This document shows positions 7,251 through 14,381 of a stretch of 15,643 bases of DNA, one piece after another. The stretch lies in contig CAZEAN010000134.1 in the NCBI GenBank assembly GCA_964510225.1, positions 1 to 15,643 of the forward strand. Reading direction: 5' to 3'. Both the position numbers and the translations under genes were made by a program. How positions within the stretch are numbered: the stretch's first letter is position 1; the number at the start of each line of letters is the position of its first letter. Source of the stretch: CAZEAN01 sp964510225. Its GTDB lineage: Bacteria > Planctomycetota > Planctomycetia > Isosphaerales > Isosphaeraceae. The notes below the pieces were generated by a model, which ran no database searches, was not told the DNA's origin, and saw only the letters and a program-made list of their open reading frames with translations.

Positions 7251-8510
7251 ATGCCCCGAATTCTTGGGATCCTGATTTGTTGTGTATTAAGTGGGTTGAT
7301 TGTTCCATCCCTGAGAGCACAAACCCCAATCCATGAGTCAAATGCAGTCGAACGCCATTCCGACGGTCCAAAGTTGAGGGACACCGCGTTGATGCTCGGA
7401 CGTGGTCTGATCGTACCTGCCCTGGCTCCGGCTCCCCCGGCCATTGATCACTCGGCGATTCCCGCGCCGGGAGGTCAGTCGACTTCGTACGACCTCGCCG
7501 GCCACTGGGCCTTACAGAAGGGATCCTCCCCCGATTTCGACCCCACAGGTCCAAACGTCTCGATCGTCGAACTCAGGCCGACAGATCGGGGATTCCAGAT
7601 GATCCCCGGTCGCCGTCAACCGGTCGACTACATCCGGAGCCCCGAGAATCCCAATCGATACACACATGCACGAGCTTCTATAATCTCGATCACGTTTACT
7701 GATCCGAACCACGGTCGAATTGAGGCCACCGGTTCCTATTTGCAGAGACTCCAAGGGACCGTCACCGTCACCGTCACGAACCGTCGAGAGTTCGATGTTA
7801 TGGTGACACGACACGATACAGGGGAGCCGATGCCCTTCGCACCAGATGGCCAGCCAGCAGGGTTCCTCTTCTCGAATGGGTCACGAACAGCAACGCTACC
7901 CCGAGGCGTCCGGATCCAGGTGACCGATCTCCTGGGAGCAAATCGCTACTTGGAATGGTATCCCGTCGTCCGCAACAACGACCAAGTTATCGTCGACGGT
8001 TTTTCTCTGACGTTCACCAATAACACAAACACTGAACTTGCCATCTACGATCTCGACAATCGCGAAGTCAACAGTGGTCTCATCGCTGAGCTACCCGCCC
8101 GTGGTGGGTTCGCCAGACTCAGCGCCAACAGAAACCAGCGTATCGCCGTCTTGGACTTTGCGACGGGAACCGCCTACTTTTCGGAGAAAATCACAAGGGA
8201 CACCGGTCGGACCTTCGAGTCGATGCCTCAGAACGTCATTGAGCTTCTCGGTACTTACCAGAGAGACCCGGTGCAGAATAACTGGCATCGCGGACGGATC
8301 ACGATGGGTTCCAATCGCAAACTGATTTGGAGCAACGAGGCCGGTGTCAGTTGGACGCTTCGCCCTGACCTCAACAATGGCAAACTCTTGACGGAAGACG
8401 ATAATCCATACCAGCGGGACAGTATTCGGGATTTCACCATCGAAAGGACAAACGGGCGTGTCTCGGGCTTCCGGTTCAACGGAGAACTCTACCGACGGAC
8501 GCCAGGTTGA
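7251..8510 (+). CDS. Secreted beta-rich protein of unknown family with internal repeat
   Basis: I do not recognise a named family. The 419-residue product has a clear Sec signal peptide (ILGILICCVLSGLIVPSL, likely cut after LRA at residue 23), so it acts in the periplasm or outside. A low-complexity, proline-rich linker (about 52-76) follows. Residues 82-169 and 333-419 look like two copies of one beta-rich domain: each starts L-x-G-x-W/Y and ends with N-P, an I-x-x-F/I-T strand, G-R-I/V, then Y-x-x-R-x-x-G. Between them (about 214-315) is another beta-rich region with VTDLLGANRYLEWY and NNTNTELAIYDLDN. No catalytic motif is evident; binding or a structural role is possible. The frame extends upstream to 7131, but the GGAG at 7238 and the signal peptide fix ATG 7251. 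The nearest converging gene ends 387 bases away, so it appears monocistronic. Confidence 0.8.
   Translation: MPRILGILICCVLSGLIVPSLRAQTPIHESNAVERHSDGPKLRDTALMLGRGLIVPALAPAPPAIDHSAIPAPGGQSTSYDLAGHWALQKGSSPDFDPTGPNVSIVELRPTDRGFQMIPGRRQPVDYIRSPENPNRYTHARASIISITFTDPNHGRIEATGSYLQRLQGTVTVTVTNRREFDVMVTRHDTGEPMPFAPDGQPAGFLFSNGSRTATLPRGVRIQVTDLLGANRYLEWYPVVRNNDQVIVDGFSLTFTNNTNTELAIYDLDNREVNSGLIAELPARGGFARLSANRNQRIAVLDFATGTAYFSEKITRDTGRTFESMPQNVIELLGTYQRDPVQNNWHRGRITMGSNRKLIWSNEAGVSWTLRPDLNNGKLLTEDDNPYQRDSIRDFTIERTNGRVSGFRFNGELYRRTPG
7758..7775 (+). repeat. Hexamer repeat (ACCGTC) x3 inside a gene
   Basis: Three exact tandem copies of ACCGTC encode an alternating Thr-Val strand in the secreted protein. 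A change in copy number would keep the frame, so it could not act as an on/off switch. Confidence 0.7.
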
Positions 8511-8532
8511 TTTCGTTGCTCGGATGGAGACG

Positions 8533-8571
8533 GCGGTCGATTTGAACATTCCGATGGATTCAATCGACCGC
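8533..8571. terminator. Strong hairpin, likely shared terminator
   Basis: GCGGTCGATTTGAA (8533-8546) pairs with TTCAATCGACCGC (8559-8571): 13 base pairs with a single bulged T and a 12-base loop. It begins 23 bases after the secreted-protein stop codon, between converging genes. No T-run follows, so it may act as an RNA 3'-end stabiliser or bidirectional barrier rather than a classic factor-independent terminator. Confidence 0.6.
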
Positions 8572-8678
8572 ATTGTGCTGTGAGATCGAAGTGATTTCCC
8601 CGACAGGCCAGAGCAGGCGGTGCCTTTTTCGGTCCACCTAGAGTGGAGCAAGGGGTAAGTCGAAGGTCTGGTGAACCG

Positions 8679-8696
8679 GCTCAAGCCGCTCAAGCC
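8679..8696. repeat. Tandem 9-mer GCTCAAGCC x2
   Basis: Two exact head-to-tail copies of GCTCAAGCC. Each also contains the short dyad GGCT/AGCC when the preceding base is included. No function can be assigned. Confidence 0.5.
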
Positions 8697-8751
8697 TTAG
8701 ATGTACGGTCGCGCCGGTTTCAGGCTCCTTCGCGCCCGCGTGTTGCACTCT

Positions 8752-8768
8752 CGGTAGCACCGTTTTTT
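8752..8768 (+). terminator. Weak hairpin with T-run
   Basis: CGGT-AGC-ACCG (8752-8762) is followed directly by six T (8763-8768), the layout of a factor-independent terminator on the plus strand. The stem has only four base pairs. It would catch read-through past the hairpin at 8533-8571 before it enters DUF1501b antisense. Confidence 0.3.
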
Positions 8769-8897
8769 GGGTCACCCTGCCGAGTCGGGGGCAGAGACAG
8801 GTGCACTCGCCAAGAGTGCGACAGAACCAATTTCAAACAAACGATCGATGACTATGGCGAATCATACCGGCATTCACCTCGACCATCGTCACCCGAC

Positions 8898-10358
8898 TTA
8901 GGCCAGCAGCTCCGACACAACATCTCCGTGGACGTCAGTCAGTCGGAAATCGCGGCCTTGGAATCGGAAGGTGAGCCGCTCGTGATCGAAGCCGAGCAGA
9001 TGGAGAATTGTGGCCTGCAGGTCGTGGACATGGACGGGATCTTCGACGATGGAGAAGCCGAGTTCGTCGGTATCGCCATGGGTATACCCAGCTCGAACGC
9101 CGCCGCCGGCAAGGAAGACGGCAAAACAGTCTGGATAGTGGTCGCGGCCGAGGATTTTGCTCCGAGCGGTACGGCCTTCGCGGAATGGAGTGCGACCGAA
9201 CTCGCCTCCCCAGACAATGAGCGTCTCCTCCAGCAGACCGCGCACCTTCAGGTCGAGGATCAGTGCGGCAACCGGCTGGTCCATGGTCGCACACTTGTTC
9301 GTGAGACCGTCCCGAAGATCCTCTTTCGGATTCGTGCCGTGGAAGTCCCAGCCCCAGTCGAAGAGCTGGACGTAGCGGACGCCTTGCTCGACGAGTCGCC
9401 TCGCCAGCAGGCAGTTGTTCGCGAAGCTCGCCTCGCCCGGCCGAGCGCCGTAGGCGTCGATCGTCTCAGGAGCCTCCCGAGAGATGTCCATGACCTCCGG
9501 GACCGACATCTGCATCCGATAGGCTAGTTCGTACTGTGCGATCCGGGTGGTTGTCTCTGGGTGGCCCAGCTCTTCTGCCTGAAAGGCATTTAGCTCCGTG
9601 AGTGCGTCGAGGCTGCGACGTCGCAGGTTACGGCCCATCCCGGGAGGGTCTGAGACGTAGAGCACAGGGTCTCCCTTCGAACGGCACTGCACACCCTGGA
9701 AGACCGAGGGCAGGAAACCGCTGCCCCAGGCCCCCTGTCCCGCGCTCGGCTGCACTCCGCTGGAGATCAAGACAACGAAGCCCGGAAGGTCTTCGCTCTC
9801 CGAGCCGAGGCCATAAGTTACCCAGGACCCAAACGACGGCCTCCCCTGCCTCGGTGAGCCGGTGAACAAGAGGAGCTCGGCCGGGGCGTGGTTGAATTGG
9901 TCGGTGTACATCGATTTGACAAGGCAGATCTCGTCGGCCACCTCGTGCAACCTTGGTACGGCGTCGGACATCCAGATCCCGGCATCTCCGCGCGGGGCGT
10001 AGGTCCGCGGAGTACCCAGGAGTTTGGGCGTCCCGGACGTGAAAGCGAAGCGACGCCCTTCGAGGAACTCAGCCGGACACTCCTCACCACTGTGCTTGAC
10101 TAACTCGGGCTTGTAGTCAAACAGATCCAAGTGTGGCGGCGCGCCGGACATGTGCAGATAGATGACATTCTTCGCCTTTGGCGCGAAGTGGGGTTTCCGG
10201 GCAACCATCGGGTCAAGGGTCGGCCGATCGGCCGCACGGGCACGACCACCGTCGTCGAGTAACGAAGCCAGGGCGACTGCCCCGAGTCCCGCCGGCATCT
10301 CCCGGAGAAAATGCCGGCGCGTGACCTGCTGCAGGTATTCGGTGCGGGGGTCCATCAT
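8898..10358 (-). CDS. DUF1501 protein, Tat-exported (DUF1501b)
   Basis: A 486-residue DUF1501 protein, a branch of the alkaline phosphatase/sulfatase superfamily common in planctomycetes; its reaction is not established. TRRHFLRE (Arg14-Arg15) followed by a hydrophobic, small-residue stretch (22-34) is a twin-arginine signal, so it is probably exported folded, perhaps with metal bound. Family landmarks are HMSGAPPHLDLFD (69-81), FNHAP (155-159), FANNCLLARR (312-321), GWDFH (336-340), GGEFGRTP (384-391), GRDHYP (404-409) and HVHDLQAT (443-450); the His/Asp/Glu residues in these would line the metal site. Two ATGs are adjacent (10358 and 10355). GGAG at 10362-10365 is 3 bases from the first and 6 from the second, so the second may be used. 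It is the last gene of the minus-strand run, 46 bases after PSD1b, and a diverged paralogue of DUF1501a. Confidence 0.92.
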   Translation of the reverse strand: MMDPRTEYLQQVTRRHFLREMPAGLGAVALASLLDDGGRARAADRPTLDPMVARKPHFAPKAKNVIYLHMSGAPPHLDLFDYKPELVKHSGEECPAEFLEGRRFAFTSGTPKLLGTPRTYAPRGDAGIWMSDAVPRLHEVADEICLVKSMYTDQFNHAPAELLLFTGSPRQGRPSFGSWVTYGLGSESEDLPGFVVLISSGVQPSAGQGAWGSGFLPSVFQGVQCRSKGDPVLYVSDPPGMGRNLRRRSLDALTELNAFQAEELGHPETTTRIAQYELAYRMQMSVPEVMDISREAPETIDAYGARPGEASFANNCLLARRLVEQGVRYVQLFDWGWDFHGTNPKEDLRDGLTNKCATMDQPVAALILDLKVRGLLEETLIVWGGEFGRTPFREGRTARSKILGRDHYPDCFAVFLAGGGVRAGYTHGDTDELGFSIVEDPVHVHDLQATILHLLGFDHERLTFRFQGRDFRLTDVHGDVVSELLA

Positions 10359-10404
10359 CGTCTCCCTTGGATTCGGGCAGGGCCTCGAGCGATCGATCTG
10401 TGGG

Positions 10405-12903
10405 TCAACGCTTCAGGAAGATCTCATCCAGGTTGAGCAGCACGTTGCCGACGACCGTCCAGCTCGCGAGTTCGGCCGCGTCCATCCCCTCAGGCAGCGG
10501 ACCCAGCGGCTCGGTCGCCATCAGGGCCGCGGCGTCGGGTTCCTGGGTGTACTCGGCGAGTGCATCAGTGAAGAGGGCAACGAGTCCTTTTAGCTCTCGT
10601 GCCGACGGCTCGCGTCCTAAGCAGAGTCGGAAGCCGCGTCGAGCGCGATCCTCGGCTAACTCCCCTCCCTCGGAGACCATCCGACGTGCCAGCGCCTGCG
10701 CCGCCTCGATATAGACGGGGTCGTTCAAGGTGACCAGTGCCTGCAGCGGCGTGTTCGTCCGGTCACGACGGACGATGCAGACTTCTCGATTTGGTGCGTC
10801 GAATGTGGTCATCGACGGATACGGGTTCGTCCGCCGCCACTCAGTGTAGATGGCGCGTCGGTAGCGGTCTTGCCCCTTGCTTGTCGACTTGTCGATGGCA
10901 CTACCGAAGGCGGCCCTCAGGCCCGTCTCTGGCCGGGGCGGATTGACTGGAGGCCCGTACATCTTCGGGCCGAGCAGGCCGGAGACGAATAGCGCCTGGT
11001 CCCGGATCATCTCTGCGGAGAGGCGGAACCGTGGCCCTCGGGTGAGCAGATCGTTATCCGGGTCCCGTTTCAGCAGTTCGGTCGTAACCCGAGACGATTG
11101 CCGATAGGTCCTCGATGTAACGAGCAGCTTGTAGAACGCCTTCAAGTCCCAGCCGCTGCGAACGAACTCGGTCGCCAGCCAGTCGAGCAGCTCCGGATGC
11201 GTTGGCGGCTCTCCCTGGGAGCCAAACTCCTCGCTGGTGAGCACCAGCCCTCGGCCAAAGATCTGCTCCCAGCACCGGTTGGCGATCACTCTGGGTGTCA
11301 GCGGGTTGTTATCGTCGACCAGCCATTTTGCGAGTGACAGGCGGTCCGGTTCAGACCCTTCGGCTATCGGGTGGAATGAAGTGGGGACACCTGGAGAGAC
11401 CTCGGCGCCCAGATCCTGGAAATTGCCGCGGCGCTGGACATGAGTCACGCGACGCTTGTCCTCGGGCAGTTCCCGCATGATCGGGACGGTTGTGTACGGC
11501 TTGAGCTGCCCTTCCAGCTCTGCCAATCGATCACGTTCGTCCTTCAGGAGCGGAGTCGTACTTAGGAAGGTCTTCGTCAGTTGTTGGGCCTGGTCATCGG
11601 TGCGGTCTCCCAGTTCGGTGTCCAGAATCGTCCGGATCGCCTCGGGTAACTTACTACGTTGTTCAGGAGTTAGGTCAGATTCCCAAGCAGCCTGGGCTTC
11701 GAGCAAGTCGGGGGTCGGTGTCTCGAGGGTTGTCCGAAGTGAGGCCGCCTCGCGTTTCCACTTGTCTCTGTGGGCCTTCTGTTCGTCGGTAAAGAGCGGG
11801 AGTGTGGGGGCCTCGTCGCGGCGGTCGGCGTCGGCCGACGAGTTCAAGATGGCGAAGAGGCGGAAGTAGTCAGTCTGTGAGATCGGGTCATACTTGTGCG
11901 TATGGCACTGGGCACAGGCGATCGAGGTGCCCATCCAGACGGTCATCGTCGTATTCACCCTGTCGACGATTGCGGCGTTGCGGAACTCCTCATCGTCGGT
12001 GCCTCCCTCGCTGTTGGTCATCGTGTTGCGGTGGAAGGCCGTGGCAACGAGTTGATCATCAGTCGGCTCGGGGAGCAAGTCGCCAGCCAACTGCTCGATC
12101 GTGAATTGATCGAAGGAGAGATTCCTGTTGAAGGCCTCGATAACCCAATCGCGGTAGGCCCAGATTGTCCGGCCCGGATCGTCGGCGTAACCGGCCGAGT
12201 CAGCGTAGCGGGCGAGATCGAGCCAGAGTCGGGCCTGGTGCTCGCCAAAGGACAACGAGGCGAGTAGGCGGTCGACCAGGGTCTCGTAGGCATCGGTCGA
12301 CGCGTCAGCGAGGAAGGCATCGACCTCCTTGGGCGTTGGAGGCAGACCGGTCAGGTCGAGCGAGACACGGCGGATCAGGGCCGCCCGGTCGGCCTCGGGT
12401 GAAGGTGAGAGCCCTTCTCCCTCTAGCCGCGCCAGGATGAACCGGTCGATGCCGTTCGACGGCCAGTCAGCATGGCTGACCTCGGGCAGTTCGGGGCGTT
12501 CGGGGACAACGTACGACCAGTGCTCGGCGTACTCCGCCCCCTGCTCGACCCAGCGGCGGAGGAGAGCGGCCTCCTCCTCGGTGACAGGTTCGCCCGAACC
12601 CTTCGGCGGCATGACATCCAATGCATCCTCGGACTCGACCCTGTAGATCAGCTCACTCGCATCCGGATCCCCAGGGACGATCGCCGCGTAGCCGCCACGG
12701 TCGGCAAAAGCGTCCGCGGCCCGATCGAGCCGGAGGTCAGCTTGCCGCTCGGCCTCATCGGGGCCGTGGCAGACGGCACACTTGTTCGAGAGGATCGGCC
12801 GGATCTCCCGATTGAAGTCGACCGGATCCTTGTTGTCGTCGCCGAAGGAAATCGGGGTAATCGCTGCCGCAACGAGGATCCCGAGAGTGAAGCGGACGAT
12901 CAT
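10405..12903 (-). CDS. Exported PSCyt1-DUF1549-DUF1553 protein (PSD1b)
   Basis: An 832-residue planctomycete cytochrome-type protein of unknown reaction. A Sec signal (residues 1-20, VRFTLGILVAAAITPISF) is followed by a PSCyt1 domain with CAVCH (Cys42, Cys45, His46), a c-type haem attachment motif, and MPP (Met98), a possible sixth haem ligand. DUF1549 follows (about 151-355, starting GIDRFILARL) and contains a second haem motif, CAQCH (Cys330, Cys333, His334). A lysine/glutamate-rich linker (about 360-480) precedes DUF1553 (about 500-780), with HPELLDWLA and TRGPRFRLSAEMIRDQAL. It could carry two haems and act in periplasmic electron transfer. The frame is open to 13296, but the proper start is ATG 12903: it opens a signal peptide, overlaps the DUF1501a stop as ATGA, and has AGGAG 8 bases upstream (12912-12916). 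Translation is therefore coupled to DUF1501a. Confidence 0.92.
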   Translation of the reverse strand: MIVRFTLGILVAAAITPISFGDDNKDPVDFNREIRPILSNKCAVCHGPDEAERQADLRLDRAADAFADRGGYAAIVPGDPDASELIYRVESEDALDVMPPKGSGEPVTEEEAALLRRWVEQGAEYAEHWSYVVPERPELPEVSHADWPSNGIDRFILARLEGEGLSPSPEADRAALIRRVSLDLTGLPPTPKEVDAFLADASTDAYETLVDRLLASLSFGEHQARLWLDLARYADSAGYADDPGRTIWAYRDWVIEAFNRNLSFDQFTIEQLAGDLLPEPTDDQLVATAFHRNTMTNSEGGTDDEEFRNAAIVDRVNTTMTVWMGTSIACAQCHTHKYDPISQTDYFRLFAILNSSADADRRDEAPTLPLFTDEQKAHRDKWKREAASLRTTLETPTPDLLEAQAAWESDLTPEQRSKLPEAIRTILDTELGDRTDDQAQQLTKTFLSTTPLLKDERDRLAELEGQLKPYTTVPIMRELPEDKRRVTHVQRRGNFQDLGAEVSPGVPTSFHPIAEGSEPDRLSLAKWLVDDNNPLTPRVIANRCWEQIFGRGLVLTSEEFGSQGEPPTHPELLDWLATEFVRSGWDLKAFYKLLVTSRTYRQSSRVTTELLKRDPDNDLLTRGPRFRLSAEMIRDQALFVSGLLGPKMYGPPVNPPRPETGLRAAFGSAIDKSTSKGQDRYRRAIYTEWRRTNPYPSMTTFDAPNREVCIVRRDRTNTPLQALVTLNDPVYIEAAQALARRMVSEGGELAEDRARRGFRLCLGREPSARELKGLVALFTDALAEYTQEPDAAALMATEPLGPLPEGMDAAELASWTVVGNVLLNLDEIFLKR
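12900..12903 (-). promoter_or_regulatory. ATGA stop-start overlap (translational coupling)
   Basis: The TGA ending DUF1501a (12900-12902) shares bases with the ATG of PSD1b (12901-12903). The AGGAG for PSD1b lies inside the end of DUF1501a at 12912-12916. A terminating ribosome can restart at once, linking the amounts of the two exported proteins. Confidence 0.85.
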
Positions 12904-14378
12904 GCGATCAACTCCTGGACGATCTGACCGTGGACGTCGGTGAGTCGGAAGTCCCGCCCCTGAGTGCGGAAGGTGAGCCGTTCGTGGTCGAGGCCGAGCA
13001 GGTGCAGGGCCGTGGCCTGGAGGTCGTGGACGTGGATCGGACGGTCGATGACGTGGAAGCCGAGTTCGTCGGTCTCGCCGATTGTCTGGCCTGGCTTGAT
13101 TCCGCCGCCGGCCATCCACATAGTGAACGCTTGTGGGTGGTGGTCGCGCCCCAGTTTCCGGCCGAGTGTCGCGTTCGATTCGACCATCGGAGTACGGCCA
13201 AACTCCCCTCCCCAAAGCACGAGAGTCTCGTCGAGTAGCCCTCGGCGCTTCAGGTCCATCACCAGTGCGGCAGCAGCCCGATCGGTCTGGCCACACTGGT
13301 CCTTCAGGCCGCCCTCAACGTTCGAGTGGTGGTCCCAGCCTTCGTGGTAGAGCTGGACGAATCGAACCCCACGCTCGACCATCCGCCGCGCGAGCAGGCA
13401 ATTGTTCGCGAACGACGCATTGCCGGGCTCGGCGCCGTAGAGATCAAGCGTCTCTCGGGACTCGCCCGCCAGATCGATCAACTCCGGGGCACTCGACTGC
13501 ATCTGATAGGCCATCTCGTAAGACGCAATCCGCGAGGCGATCTCAGGGTCGCCGACTCGGCCGAGTTGCCTCTCGTTGAAGGATCGGACGAGGTCGAGCG
13601 AGTCGCGCTGGAGCCGATCGTCAAAGCCCGGCGGGTTCGAGACGTTCAGGATTGGGTCACCCTTGGATCGGAAGACAACCCCCTCGAAGGCCGTTGGGAG
13701 GAATCCGCTCGACCAGTTCGCCGCTCCGCCACTGATCCCGCCGCCGGAAGAGAGCACGACAAAGCCGGGCAGGTCCTCCGCCTCGCTCCCAATCCCGTAC
13801 GAGACCCACGAACCCATGCTTGGCCGTCCAGGCAACGGCGAGCCAGTGTTGAGAAAGATCTGAGCGGGGGCGTGGTTGAACTGATCCGTGTGCATCGATC
13901 GGACGATGGCGATGTCGTCGGCCACCGCCGCCAGGTGTGGCAACACCTCCGATATCTGGGCACCAGCCTGACCGTGTCGGGCGAACCGAAAGCGCGGGGC
14001 CAGTAGGCTAGCGTCTCGACGGATGAAGGCGTATCGCTGGTCCTTGACCACCTCGGCAGGCACCGGCTGGCCGTCGTAGCGAGCCAGCATCGGTTTGGGG
14101 TCGAAGAGGTCGAGCTGGCTCGGTGCCCCAGCCATGAACAGGTAGATGACTTGCTTCGCCCTTGGGGCAAAGTGCGTTGGCTTCGGCGTGAGTGGGTTCG
14201 CCAGGTTGGCGAGTCCTCCGTCCAACGCACTTCGAGCGGGCCGATCGCCGAGCAACAACGAGGCGAGCGCCATTTTGCCTACACCGACGCCACAGTCTCG
14301 GAAGAGGTGCCGTCGGGTGATCGCCCGGTGGGAACTTTGGGTGACGAATGATCGGAGATCTCGGTTCGGGTTCGTCAT
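12900..14378 (-). CDS. DUF1501 protein, Tat-exported (DUF1501a)
   Basis: A 492-residue paralogue of DUF1501b with the same architecture. TRRHLFRDCGVGVG (Arg22-Arg23) followed by MALASLLLG is the usual twin-arginine signal of this family. Landmarks are FMAGAPSQLDLFD (81-93), FNHAP (167-171), FANNCLLARR (323-332), GWDHH (347-351), GGEFGRTP (390-397), GRDHHP (410-415) and HVHDLQAT (449-456). In the last 45 residues it matches DUF1501b at 37 positions by eye; the middle is less alike, so the duplication is old. Metal-dependent hydrolase chemistry is expected from the fold but not shown for the family. It starts 3 bases after the PSD1a stop, with GGAG at 14385-14388 inside the end of that gene, and its stop overlaps the PSD1b start. 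It is thus coupled on both sides. Confidence 0.93.
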   Translation of the reverse strand: MTNPNRDLRSFVTQSSHRAITRRHLFRDCGVGVGKMALASLLLGDRPARSALDGGLANLANPLTPKPTHFAPRAKQVIYLFMAGAPSQLDLFDPKPMLARYDGQPVPAEVVKDQRYAFIRRDASLLAPRFRFARHGQAGAQISEVLPHLAAVADDIAIVRSMHTDQFNHAPAQIFLNTGSPLPGRPSMGSWVSYGIGSEAEDLPGFVVLSSGGGISGGAANWSSGFLPTAFEGVVFRSKGDPILNVSNPPGFDDRLQRDSLDLVRSFNERQLGRVGDPEIASRIASYEMAYQMQSSAPELIDLAGESRETLDLYGAEPGNASFANNCLLARRMVERGVRFVQLYHEGWDHHSNVEGGLKDQCGQTDRAAAALVMDLKRRGLLDETLVLWGGEFGRTPMVESNATLGRKLGRDHHPQAFTMWMAGGGIKPGQTIGETDELGFHVIDRPIHVHDLQATALHLLGLDHERLTFRTQGRDFRLTDVHGQIVQELIA

Positions 14379-14381
14379 TGG

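Larger units (their letters stand above)
8511..8897. other. Spacer between converging transcripts
   Basis: This 387-base stretch separates the plus-strand secreted-protein gene from the minus-strand DUF1501b gene. It holds a strong hairpin (8533-8571), a tandem 9-mer (8679-8696) and a weak hairpin with a T-run (8752-8768). No gene is supported here; the plus-strand frame beginning at 8643 runs antisense through DUF1501b and looks like a shadow. Confidence 0.5.

Noticed and set aside
8643..9527. 294-residue plus-strand frame
   Set aside because: Most of it is antisense to DUF1501b and mirrors its conserved codons; the family match is on the minus strand.
12904..13296. N-terminal extension of PSD1b in the same open frame
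   Set aside because: It reads as arginine- and proline-rich shadow of DUF1501a. The signal peptide and ATGA overlap place the start at 12903.
13326..14006. 226-residue plus-strand frame
   Set aside because: It lies antisense inside DUF1501a, with no start signal and shadow composition.
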